From Gonatopus flavifemur (Eukaryota; Arthropoda; Insecta; Hymenoptera; Dryinidae), in contig JAFFJZ010000042.1 of NCBI GenBank assembly GCA_018340375.1, positions 1,550,001 to 1,614,000 of the forward strand: a stretch of DNA of 64,000 nucleotides. The letters run 5' to 3'. The notes under the pieces were generated by a model. It was not told the origin of the DNA and searched no databases. It was given only the letters and a program-made list of their open reading frames with translations. Below are positions 33,131 through 44,289 of the stretch, piece by piece (within the stretch, counting starts at the first letter, position 1; each line of letters begins with the position of its first letter). Both the position numbers and the translations under genes were made by a program.

Positions 33131-33631
33131 ATTAAAGTTCGCATGAACTGAAAATTAATTGAATCTTGAAAAAGGAATCGCCATGGCCAGGAGTCGAACC
33201 TGGAACTACCCATTGGTACTGGGGTGATTTCTTTTTCAAGATTTCAATTAATTGGCAGTTTATGCGAACTTTAATGTTTGAATCTTGAAACCAGTCCGTA
33301 TTCTCTCTTCAACGATGAGTTTGCCTTGTCACGTATCGTACAGCTTACTCGTCATGAAAGAGAATAATTATTTGACACGTTTCGAGGTATACGTAAATGT
33401 TCATCTCTTTCCATCTAACCACATACTTTGAGTAAGGAGGTGGGGATATTAGAGACATGGATCCATTCGTGTGTTTAAATTAGCTGTATCGGTTTGTAAA
33501 TTACCAAGCATTCTTGTTTGGAATTTAACAAAATTTTTTCACAGTGTGTATCAGCAATACACGCATCGATTATTTCATTGATTGATGTAAATATGTTTAT
33601 TCGCTTCTAGTAAGGCATTGTCAGTCGTATT
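33075..33631. repeat. SINE-like repeat, left copy, with an inverted head
   Basis: 33250-33631 matches 39130-39721 in direct orientation (GTCCGTATTCTCTCTTCAAC, then CATTGTCAGTCGTATTAT). Its first part, 33075-33230, is folded back: it contains the reversed tRNA-like head GGTTCGACTCCTGGCCAT on the minus strand and a second, inverted copy of the CCGTATTCTCTC body. Confidence 0.7.
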
Positions 33632-33675
33632 ATTTGAGTTATCGACCAAAGAGACTACACATTATGTATTGACTC

Positions 33676-34110
33676 GAGTCCGTTTGCCCATAAACCGATT
33701 GTACTTGAGACCGTTTCCCCATAAAAATGTCAACCGACCCGTGTGTACGTAAGTCCGTTTGTACGTATGCCCGTTTGTACATAAAGATATTTGATCGTAA
33801 TTATTGAGTGGTCCGATTCTCCATAGGTTCGTTTGTACGTAAAATGAATGAGACTTTTCAAAAATTAATTGCTCGCCCGTTTGTACGTAAAACCGTTTCT
33901 ACATATGCCCGTTTGTACGTAAAACCGTCTCTACATATGCCCGTTTGTACATAAAGATATTTGATCGTAATTATTGGGGCCGGTCCGTTTGCCCATGAAC
34001 CGATTGTACTTGAGACCGTTTCCCCATGAAAATGTCAACCGACCCGTTTGTACGTAAGTCCGTTTGTACGTGAGTCCGTTTGTACGTATGCCCGTTTGTA
34101 CATGAAAGAT
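33676..34110. repeat. Terminal CCGTTTGTACGTA-type repeats of F, left end
   Basis: Units of about 16 bases such as CCGTTTGTACGTAAGT and CCGTTTGTACGTATGC recur many times, mixed with CCGTTTCCCCAT and CCGTTTGCCCAT variants and an AAAGATATTTGATCGTAATT spacer. The mirror array is 38500-38899. Confidence 0.9.
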
Positions 34111-34584
34111 ATTCTTGATTACTTTCTCACTGCGCGTTTTTAGATAAATTATTTCCCATTATTTTCGTCTTTAAATTAAATATCCCCTCTTCTATTTTCG
34201 AATTTTGTTTTCATAGGAATAGAAAGTTGTCTTGTTAACAATAAATTGTTGATTCAGCAATTTTGACGATCACATTTTTACGATGATCATTACAGGTTGA
34301 TTTGTGCCAATCTTTATTGTGTGTGCAGCAATCCTCAATGAAAATGGAGAATAGGAATGAATTGGAATCAATTGAAATTCTATCCAATTGAATAGTCTAT
34401 CCAATGTAATTTGAATTTCATTCTGATGTAACTGCATTCATGAGAGTGGAACAAAATTTGACACATTTGCATCCATTTGAATTTTTATCCTTTTCAATGT
34501 TGAATTTGGGATATAATCTTTATTAAATTTAATGAATTTTCAAGTCGTCATTATTCAATTGATTTTTATACTAAATATGGTATA

Positions 34585-34898
34585 CAGGGTGATTCACAAC
34601 TCGCGGATCATACTTTGCAGGCGTATTCCACGCATAAAAACAAACAACTTTCTCCTTTACCATTCTTCGATCTGTAGCTTAGTTTTTGAGTTATAAAAAA
34701 AATAAGTTGACCATTCAGGTCGCAAGTACATCGGCTAGTTCAATGATCGAAGAGTGTACTTATGTAGCTTTCACTTGATTGATTGAAGTCAACTCTGAAA
34801 CTAAGCTTCAGATCGAAAAATGGCAAAGGAAAAAGTTGTTTATTTTTATGCGTGGAATACGTCTGTGAAGTATGATCCGCGAGTTGTGAATCACTCTG
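34585..34898. mobile_element. MITE with CAGGGTGATTCACAACTC ends in the F left arm
   Basis: The ends are CAGGGTGATTCACAACTCGC and, at the right, GAGTTGTGAATCACTCTG, with TA on both sides. It is 314 bp and palindromic through most of its length. The mirror copy is at 37720-38033, so it was present before the arms were duplicated. Confidence 0.85.
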
Positions 34899-35479
34899 TA
34901 TACATTGAATCTGTTCCTGCCCTCCTTTATTCCCTATCCATTTTAATCACAGATTCGGAACACGAGTTTTTTCCAATTGAATTTCTAAAAACGATAATCT
35001 TTATGGACTCCAATTGAGGTGGAAATCTTATTCAATTCATTCCAAATTTCATTGCAATGTAAGCATATTCATGAGAGTGTAACAAAATTTGATACATTTT
35101 TATCCATTTGAATCTTTATTCTCCCCAATATTGGATTGGATCCACAAATGTTCATCCTTATAATGAATTTTCAAATTGTCATCATTGAATTAATCTCTTC
35201 ACTGATCATGGTATATAGACATTGAAATCGTTTCAATCTTTTTTTATTCCCTATCAATTTCAATCACAGATTCAGAATCCGGTCATTTTTTATGAGGCGG
35301 CAAGCAGCCCGCAAAAAAACTTTATTGGTCAATGGGATTCAATGAGCGTTTATTTACTAAACATAACATCATATAAATGTGAATTGTCAACATACAGCAA
35401 TAACCAACCTTTTGGATCAAAGAGACCATGCAATGAACTTTCAATGTGAATATTATATCTGGATGTGAATAACATTTGT

Positions 35480-35815
35480 ACATATTTTGAGCTTCTCCTG
35501 GTGGAAAAATTTCTCTGAAGATTTCTGAAAATTTCATAGATTTTCAGTGAAGAGTTTATTAGATAATTTCAGATGTGTTCATAGTTTTTTTTTTCAAAGA
35601 GTTTCAGTGATTCTCAGAAAAGTTCAGTTCTTCAAAGATATTTATAGATATTCAGGGAAATTTTCAGTAAGAAAACGTATCCAATAAGCAAGATTGTTTC
35701 AGAATTTTTCAGAATTTGAACAAATTTTCATAGTTTCTTAGATTCTTACAGGGGTTTTCAGAATTTTTCAATGACACCCACAGCTTTTCAGAAAAATTTT
35801 CTTCACCAGGAGTTT
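35480..35815. repeat. TTTCAG-rich tract at the inner edge of the F arm
   Basis: TTTCAG, TTCAG or TTTCTGAA recurs every 15-25 bases (for example TTTTCAGTGAAG, TTTCAGATG, TTTCAGTGATTC). The mirror tract is 36803-37140. It looks like a decayed short tandem repeat. Confidence 0.6.
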
Positions 35816-36802
35816 GGAGTCGAGCCGCGTCTCAGTCAGGGGCAGACATTTCGCCATCAACCGAGACAGCTCGTGGCTTCACTCTGGAAGTTCAAAATTC
35901 CTATCATTTTGAAAATCACGGAAGACCACTCGGCAAACCCTTAGTAAAACAAATGATTACTTGTTCAATAACATCGTTGATCAATGACATCTATAATTTT
36001 GAAATTAGGTATAATCGTATATTCGAACGGTCACAATAAATCCAAGGTGAGAGAAAATTGATTATCTGAAATGATTGATCTGATGCATGAATGATTTATA
36101 TTCTAGTGAAATGAGATGAATTTATACAGGTTTGCATTTGAGGGCTGATGGAATTGGCATTTCAATTTAGAAATTCCAAATTCACTCACAATGAAAATAA
36201 TCTGTCCTTGTCTCATTTAAGATCTCAATATTTTGTCTTCAATCATAAAAACATGAGCCAAATTTTTGTCAGATTGATGTGTTTTCGATTTGCAATTGTT
36301 ATAATGTTGTAATTATCAAAATAACGTGATGTTAATGTGAGTTGGATCGTTTTGTTCCCATTGGGTATCTTTTATGTGAGAGAATCAGATTTGAAGAGGT
36401 GTGTATGTGCAAGAATTGCTCAAATCTCATTACAAATGCTCGTATGCTCACATGTACGAATGAGGAGAAAATTTTAATTCGTCGAGAATATTATTAATAA
36501 CATGTGTATGGGGGGAGGGCAAAAAAATTAATTAACGGTAGCCTTTTATTCTTTTATATTCCAAATGAATGAACCAGGACAAAAAAGTCATTTCAGAAAT
36601 CGTTTTTCTTCTCCCATAAATGATATCATAGACATCTTATGGACCTGTTGGTCAAGTATTTGAGCTCGAATATAATATCAAATGAGTATAGTAGTGAAGT
36701 TAAAAAATGTAAATGAATTGATTTGGTTTTTTTGGTGGCCTAAAAGATATAATCCCGAAAGACAAGTTTTACATCTCCTAAAAGATATCTTTTAGAAGTA
36801 AG
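35816..36802. other. Unique spacer of element F
   Basis: No gene is visible. It begins GGAGTCGAGCCGCGTCTC, which resembles GAAGCCGCGTCTC in the arms of element A (about 30110). Confidence 0.5.
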
Positions 36803-37719
36803 AAACTCCTGGTGAAGAAAATTTTTCTGAAAAGCTGTGGGTGTCATTGAAAAATTCTGAAAACCCCTGTAAGAATCTAAGAAACTATGAAAATTTGTTC
36901 AAATTCTGAAAAATTCTGAAACAATCTTGCTTATTGGATACGTTTTCTTACTGAAAATTTCCCTGAATATCTATAAATATCTTTGAAGAACTGAACTTTT
37001 CTGAGAATCACTGAAACTCTTTGAAAAAAAAAACTATGAACACATCTGAAATTATCTAATAAACTCTTCACTGAAAATCTATGAAATTTTCAGAAATCTT
37101 CAGAGAAATTTTTCCACCAGGAGAAGCTCAAAATATGTACAAATGTTATTCACATCCAGATATAATATTCACATTGAAAGTTCATTGCATGGTCTCTTTG
37201 ATCCAAAAGGTTGGTTATTGCTGTATGTTGACAATTCACATTTATATGATGTTATGTTTAGTAAATAAACGCTCATTGAATCCCATTGACCAATAAAGTT
37301 TTTTTGCGGGCTGCTTGCCGCCTCATAAAAAATGACCGGATTCTGAATCTGTGATTGAAATTGATAGGGAATAAAAAAAGATTGAAACGATTTCAATGTC
37401 TATATACCATGATCAGTGAAGAGATTAATTCAATGATGACAATTTGAAAATTCATTATAAGGATGAACATTTGTGGATCCAATCCAATATTGGGGAGAAT
37501 AAAGATTCAAATGGATAAAAATGTATCAAATTTTGTTACACTCTCATGAATATGCTTACATTGCAATGAAATTTGGAATGAATTGAATAAGATTTCCACC
37601 TCAATTGGAGTCCATAAAGATTATCGTTTTTAGAAATTCAATTGGAAAAAACTCGTGTTCCGAATCTGTGATTAAAATGGATAGGGAATAAAGGAGGGCA
37701 GGAACAGATTCAATGTATA

Positions 37720-38033
37720 CAGAGTGATTCACAACTCGCGGATCATACTTCACAGACGTATTCCACGCATAAAAATAAACAACTTTTTCCTTTGCCATTT
37801 TTCGATCTGAAGCTTAGTTTCAGAGTTGACTTCAATCAATCAAGTGAAAGCTACATAAGTACACTCTTCGATCATTGAACTAGCCGATGTACTTGCGACC
37901 TGAATGGTCAACTTATTTTTTTTATAACTCAAAAACTAAGCTACAGATCGAAGAATGGTAAAGGAGAAAGTTGTTTGTTTTTATGCGTGGAATACGCCTG
38001 CAAAGTATGATCCGCGAGTTGTGAATCACCCTG
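37720..38033. mobile_element. MITE with CAGGGTGATTCACAACTC ends in the F right arm
   Basis: This is the mirror copy of 34585-34898, also 314 bp with TA flanks. Confidence 0.85.
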
Positions 38034-39049
38034 TATACCATATTTAGTATAAAAATCAATTGAATAATGACGACTTGAAAATTCATTAAATTTAATAAAG
38101 ATTATATCCCAAATTCAACATTGAAAAGGATAAAAATTCAAATGGATGCAAATGTGTCAAATTTTGTTCCACTCTCATGAATGCAGTTACATCAGAATGA
38201 AATTCAAATTACATTGGATAGACTATTCAATTGGATAGAATTTCAATTGATTCCAATTCATTCCTATTCTCCATTTTCATTGAGGATTGCTGCACACACA
38301 ATAAAGATTGGCACAAATCAACCTGTAATGATCATCGTAAAAATGTGATCGTCAAAATTGCTGAATCAACAATTTATTGTTAACAAGACAACTTTCTATT
38401 CCTATGAAAACAAAATTCGAAAATAGAAGAGGGGATATTTAATTTAAAGACGAAAATAATGGGAAATAATTTATCTAAAAACGCGCAGTGAGAAAGTAAT
38501 CAAGAATATCTTTCATGTACAAACGGGCATACGTACAAACGGACTCACGTACAAACGGACTTACGTACAAACGGGTCGGTTGACATTTTCATGGGGAAAC
38601 GGTCTCAAGTACAATCGGTTCATGGGCAAACGGACCGGCCCCAATAATTACGATCAAATATCTTTATGTACAAACGGGCATATGTAGAGACGGTTTTACG
38701 TACAAACGGGCATATGTAGAAACGGTTTTACGTACAAACGAACCTATGGAGAATCGGACCACTCAATAATTACGATCAAATATCTTTATGTACAAACGGG
38801 CATACGTACAAACGGACTTACGTACAAACGGGTCGGTCCACATTTTTATGGGGAAACGGTCTCAAGGACAATCGGTTTATGGGCAAACGGACCGGCCCCT
38901 TATGCATTCTATAGTTCATCCTCTGCCGAATTGTAGGATTCAAACAAGTTTGGTAACTTGATTCATTAGTAGACGTCATTCGTAGGTACGGTGATTTTTG
39001 AATTCCAATCCCCTGTAATTATTTCAAGGAAATCTTGAGGAAGGGGTCG

Positions 39050-39721
39050 TCAGGGGTCATGGTGGTGTCATTGGTTAACGCACCCCAGCACCAATCGGTG
39101 ATTTCAGGTTCGACTCCTGGCCATAGCGATTTCTTTTTCAAGATTCGATTCATTTTCAGTTCATGCGTACTTCAATGTTTGAATCTTGAAACGAGTCCGT
39201 ATTCTCTCTTCAACCATGAGTTTGTCTTGTACCTATCGTACAACTTACTCGTCATGAGAGAGGATAATTATTCGACACGTTCCGAGATATACGGAAAAGT
39301 TCTTCTCTCTCCATGTTACCACATACTCAGAGTAAGGAGGTGGGGTTATTTGAGACATGGATCCGTTCGTGTGTTTAAATTAGCTGCACTGTAAAAAATA
39401 TACTTCCTAAACTGCCAAAAAAGTTTGGCAGTTTTTTACACAAACTTTTTTTGTAAATTACCAAACAAAAGTTTGTAAACATTCAAAAAAATTTGTGATT
39501 TCACGAAAATTTTGGAGAATTCACAAACTTTTGTTCGGCAATTTATAAAAAAGGTTCGGAAATTATTTTTCCAAACCAAGTTTGTAAATTTCCAAGCATT
39601 CTTGTTTGGAATTTAACAAATTTTTTCACAGTGTGTATCAGCAATACACGCATCGATTATCTCATTGATCGATGTGAATATGTTTCTTCGCTTCTAGTAA
39701 GGCATTGTCAGTCGTATTATC
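39050..39721 (+). repeat. tRNA-derived SINE-like repeat, right copy
   Basis: The head 39055-39128 has an A box (GGTGTCATTGGTTAACGC) and a B box (GGTTCGACTCC) in tRNA spacing. The body that follows matches 33250-33631, apart from the MITE at 39386-39632, whose left part is missing from the other copy. Pol III transcription of the head is plausible from the boxes. Confidence 0.7.
39386..39632. mobile_element. MITE with CACTGTAAAAAAT ends
   Basis: The left end CACTGTAAAAAATATACTTC pairs with the right end AATTTTTTCACAGTG. Inner TTTGGCAGTT and ACAAACTTTT motifs repeat in both orientations. The copy at 33487-33555 keeps only the right end. Confidence 0.65.
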
Positions 39722-39958
39722 TGAATATTCTCGAATAATTTTACTAACAATTTATGAAATCAAAGAAAGGCGATTTTTCCAATCGTCTAAACTAGTTCCC
39801 CTCCTTAAGCTGGATTGAATATTCAATCCAATTTCTGCTCCAATCTTTGCCTACACCTACCTGTCGATATAGGGAGTTTTTGTTGAACTGTCCAGTTGTG
39901 TAAGGCAAAAACATCATACAGAAGTGAACAAATGTTTTCAAACTATCTTATATTTCAG

Positions 39959-40186
39959 AGCAAAGGAGGAATTCTGGCGAAAGCTTGTGAATACATAACG
40001 GAATTACGTGGAGTGAATCAAGGATTGAGTCAATGTTTGCGAGATAATGAAAAATTGAGACAAGAAATAGCTGCTTTGAAACAACTGATTGCTCAATTGA
40101 AACGCGAGAACCTTCAACTTAGGTCACAAGTATCGACATCAGTGACTACACCTGGGAACGGTAATGATGTTCATCTGAGTCCCTAA
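39959..40186 (+). CDS. Usf: Usf last coding exon (bHLH-leucine zipper C-terminus)
   Basis: After TATATTTCAG the frame opens SKGGILAKACEYITELRGVN, which is helix 2 of the USF helix-loop-helix. A leucine zipper follows (LRQEIAALKQLIAQLKRENL) and the protein ends VHLSP. The protein binds E-box DNA (CACGTG) as a dimer in the nucleus. The exon edge at SKGGIL coincides, as I recall, with a conserved boundary in animal Usf genes, which supports the acceptor. Upstream exons with the basic region were not found in this window, so the preceding intron must be long and may hold many of the transposons to the left. No lesion is seen. This is the only convincing host gene here. Confidence 0.9.
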   Translation, partial: SKGGILAKACEYITELRGVNQGLSQCLRDNEKLRQEIAALKQLIAQLKRENLQLRSQVSTSVTTPGNGNDVHLSP

Positions 40187-43100
40187 ACAAGATTTCAAAC
40201 GCAATGTTGATTTTTTGTTGTAAATATTAGGTTATTAAAAAAATATTGTTTTGCATACTGCATTGACATTATACAATTGAATACGTCAAAAGTTGTAAAT
40301 TATCTCCGCTGGTATGTATATCAGGGTAATTGAATTCGTCACGTAAGTATATGATAATCAGAAACAAAATTATAAATTCAAAATTTTCGTCGAAGATCCG
40401 TTTTTTTATTTTCATTGAAGTTTCATTTATATCGCCGTTATCCAATTGATTGAGCATTGTGAATAATTCAATATTATATTCAATTCCGATCAAGGACCCT
40501 CTGAACGAGAAAATATAAGTCTGTCGTGTCGTTACTATCATCAAATTTTACAAATGAAAAGAAAAAAATTCCGTGATTATAAATATCTTTTTGAAATCTA
40601 AAACAAAACTTCAATTTACAAGGAGAAAAAAGTTATTATGTTTACTTGTTGAATAGTAAAAATATAGTTCGAGCTCCCACAATTTCAGTTCATTTCACGG
40701 CGACAAATGTAAAACATACGCAAACTGATGTATACCTTATATTCGCCGCTGTGAAATTAACTAAAATTATGGTAGCTCGAACTATATTTTGGAGTTGGAG
40801 TTGTTTCTACTCTTCATTTTTCTCTATGAGACATATATTTCAACGAAGAATTGGGCACGTTCGATGTTTGTTTTTATGAAATTGAAAGTTCAATCGAGAC
40901 TTTGTAAAAAGTGCCTATAGAGTGGTGTACGATCAACTGTGTTGTTGTTGATTGCTACTCCAAGGCAATTCCAATATACTTCAATGAAATATAAGAACGC
41001 ACAGTTTTTAACCCGATTGATTGAATTTGAGTTATAACATTTTATTTGAATTGTGTTCCATCGCTTTGAATTATATCCAAAAGTATTCATTTCGAATTTT
41101 AATCAAACTTCTTAGACTTGAGTTAACCCACTGGTTTGTTGCACAACACTATAGCAGTTGAGCCTACATATTTCTTGCTTGGAAGAGTCCTTGTGAAAGT
41201 AAATATTAAATGATTCATGTTTCACGTATTTGTTATACAAATGTATGTACATGTCACATCAATTGAAGTTTCAACTGTAATTTTTGATTTATATATGTTA
41301 GCACATCCCTTGTGGATTGAAAACTCGTATATTCTTTAAATTGAGTTATAACGAAACAAGAAAACAAAACATAAAAATCCCGCCTGGGATACGCAAATGC
41401 GAGCAAAGGCTGTGAATTTGTTCGCGCTAAAGGATGTTGAATCCAAGCGCAAAAAGATACAATTCATTTTAAAAAAAAAAGAAAATCTCATAAGAGGATC
41501 GCATATTTTTTTTCTATTTTTAATACTGTTTTTCATTATGCAATACATTTTTCACATTGAGAGAGAAACAGACAGAATTAGTTAAAAAGAAACGTTTTCC
41601 TCTTGACATACCATTTTTGCATGTATAAAAAAAAAGGGTAATGTATTTAGAAGAGAGAAAAAGATTGTCTTTTCCATGTACCATCAATTTCTTTTTTAAG
41701 ATAAAAAGTGTTATATCTTAAGATACGCATGTATAAATGAGTGTATATAGAACAAATATATTTCCCTCAACACAATTTTCTTTGGGAAATTTCTTTTAGG
41801 AAGTTGAACGTGAGTTATGTTCAATGTATGCTGCCTATCTTTGATGCAGGGAGAAGAACTATGTATGCCGTATATAATATCTATTGTAAATGAAACACTC
41901 CAGCCTTAGATTTTGAGTGAAAAACACGTATTGTTAATTTGAAGACAACTCAAAAGGATATAATATTTGTTATAAATCCATAGGCACTTAAGAGGATTCA
42001 TTTGATAAAGATAAAATTTGCCCCCCGTTCAATATTTTGGCACGAGTAAAGAGAATTCCTTTCAAAATGTCCTGGGAGGAGAATACTGTTGATCAGACTG
42101 CTCCATTTGATCAATTTTTTCTTCTATATTGAAAACATACTGGGGCTCATAGAAAATTAAGATTAATTTTTCAATTATCAAAAAATAAGTTGATCATTCA
42201 GATGGTGAGTACATTGGCTATTCCAATGATACACTTATATAGCTTTCACTTGGTTTTGCCTCTCATGAATTACTCCATGAGAGGGTTGAAATGTTTTCAA
42301 ATACCCTGTATATTATTAGGAATGAATATGTTGATTCTTGAAATTCAAAATATGTATTCTTTCTCATAAGAACGCTCCAACGGTCAATGACATTGCTTGA
42401 TCAATAGTGTCCCCTTGAATTGAAATCGGACATATAACGAAAAGGGCAATTTGAAAAATATTCTTTCGATAATTGATGAATATCTATTATGTGTGTGCTT
42501 GAATAGTCTTGAAGTTTGAATTTTTTAAAGAAACGAAACGAAAATCAAAACTCAAAATTTGATCAATCATCGATGTTTTCCTTTTCCATCCAATCGCCCT
42601 CTTGAAACTGGATACAAGGTTTGAAAAATATCCTGTAAGATTTTGGGTCTTTAACAGTTGAGTATTTTGTGCCTCGATCACCAATTCGTTTCGATAAACG
42701 ATTCAAACTTCAACAACATCGTGTTTGATAAATATTATAGCTTTGTTGAGTTTTCGAAATATATATTTTTTTTTTTTATTTGATGTTAAGTATCTAAGAA
42801 TAAGAACACCCTAAGCGTCCATGCACACTGAATCCATAGAAAGATAAAAAGTTTTTTTTTTTAATGTCTAAAGGAAATTTGAATGATTATGTAAGAATCA
42901 AGACTTGGTATTGAGGCAATGGAAATTTTTTGGGTTGAATATTGAATATTGAAAGATGATTATTATTTTGAATTCTAACTGTAGAAAAGTACCGTGGCTC
43001 CATTAAACCAAGAAAATTATGAACCCACTCACTTGATTGAAAAGAAGTATGATTTGGGTGAATTTGTATTGAAAAATATACTAGAAATAATCATTCAAAT

Positions 43101-43260
43101 TTGACAAGAATAGTGCATAGTGGAGAATTAGTGGAAAAGAATGGAGTAAGAACAATGCGTATGTAAGAAAATGTAATATACCGTTAATGTAAATATCGCG
43201 GGGTTATTGTTATATTATTATCACAATAAAATTAAATTTGATGAAACTGTTATAAATAAA
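40187..43260 (+). other. Probable Usf 3' UTR and flank
   Basis: There is no gene of its own. It is AT-rich and includes a 132-nt hairpin (40659-40790). AATAAA signals at 43225 and 43255 could end the transcript; earlier sites are possible. Extent is inferred from the lack of other features. Confidence 0.4.
40659..40790 (+). repeat. 132-nt inverted repeat in the Usf 3' flank
   Basis: AAAATATAGTTCGAGCT and AGCTCGAACTATATTTT pair exactly, followed inward by CACAATTTCAGTTCATTTCA with TGAAATTAACTAAAATTATG and CGGCG with CGCCG, leaving a loop of about 40 nt. It may be a MITE; if transcribed it would form a long hairpin. Confidence 0.75.
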
Positions 43261-43717
43261 CAAATTTGGAGGTGTGCAGAATTGACAGGATTCCTGACAT
43301 CAGGTTATCCAGAAAAATAACCAAAACTTTATTGAATTTGAAAATTGACTGATTTTACCACTTGGGCGATTATTCAATGTTGTCCGTCCCTCATACAAGG
43401 GTGAAATCCAGTCATTCATTCCATATGAAATGACAACTGAGATTTGGATTTCAACTTCTTTCATTTTCAATTTATCTTTGTTGCGACTTTACTCACAATT
43501 TATCTATTCTTTTAACAAAAAATGGAATACAAAGTATTCAGAACCACTCCGATTCTATCTCTTATGAATACTATGATTTATGAAGTTAGATTTGGAATTC
43601 TTTCTGATTAATCCAACTAAAATTTTGTTGAAAGATAATGTGAGCATGAAAACCTATTCCTTCTTATCACTTTGAAAATGTCAATTTGACAATGTGAAGA
43701 TTTAAATTTCAAGGTTT

Positions 43718-43758
<41 letters not shown>

Positions 43759-43882
43759 TTTCCTTATAAACAATTTGGAAACTCAAATCCAAACCAAGAA
43801 TAAGAAAACATGAAACATACATGATTTAAACCAAATCATTGGATTTGTAAGTATTCAACTCTATTTTCTATGTGCATATATA
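43261..43882. other. Unassigned DNA with an AT microsatellite
   Basis: An alternating AT run of about 35 bases lies at 43717-43753. Nothing else is visible. Confidence 0.6.
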
Positions 43883-44289
43883 CAGGGTGGTCCATTTGAA
43901 GTGATATAGTCAAATATCTCGGAAACTAGTGGAGATGGAAAAAAATGTTCCAGATAAAAAGTTCAGGGTTCTAAGGGAGAAGTATGACACTGACCTCGAA
44001 AAATCCCTCAGAGGTCATTTTGAAGGTCATTTAGGGGTCAAGATGGTTTTTTCAAATGAGATCCCCATATTTTCATCATGGCATGGGAAAGCTGGTTTCG
44101 AACCCTTTACGAAACACTGTTCATGAACCCCTTCCCGCCCATTGGGGTGCAAGGTATGGACCGTCGAAGTTATTGATGAACTACTCTTACCCAAGAACAA
44201 CGACGTGGACGTGGTAGTTCTCTGTTCCCTCCGGAGTGCTTGATTATTGTGAGTCCCCTTGCCTGTCACATGAGGGGTGCTTGATGCTG

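Larger units (their letters stand above)
33671..38899. mobile_element. Element F: 5.2-kb foldback element with 2.1-kb arms (MULE-like?)
   Basis: The arms 33671-35815 and 36803-38899 are near-identical inverted repeats around a 987-bp unique spacer. TTATGTATT (33662-33670) and TTATGCATT (38900-38908) lie directly outside, a 9-bp duplication with one mismatch. The right terminus reads GGGGCCGGTCCGTTTGCCC inward; the left is diverged (GACTCGAGTCCG). Nine-base duplications and very long TIRs suit Mutator or Foldback-type elements, but no transposase is present. Each arm holds a 314-bp MITE and ends in CCGTTTGTACGTA repeats. The open frames in it are mirror shadows. Confidence 0.82.

Noticed and set aside
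32882..33151. 89-codon open frame
   Set aside because: Its 3' half is the inverted body of a SINE-like repeat; no domain is visible.
34820..37798. Identical open frames on opposite strands (65, 71 and 75 codons)
   Set aside because: They are mirror images in the arms of element F; the 65-codon frame lies in a palindromic MITE. No protein signature.
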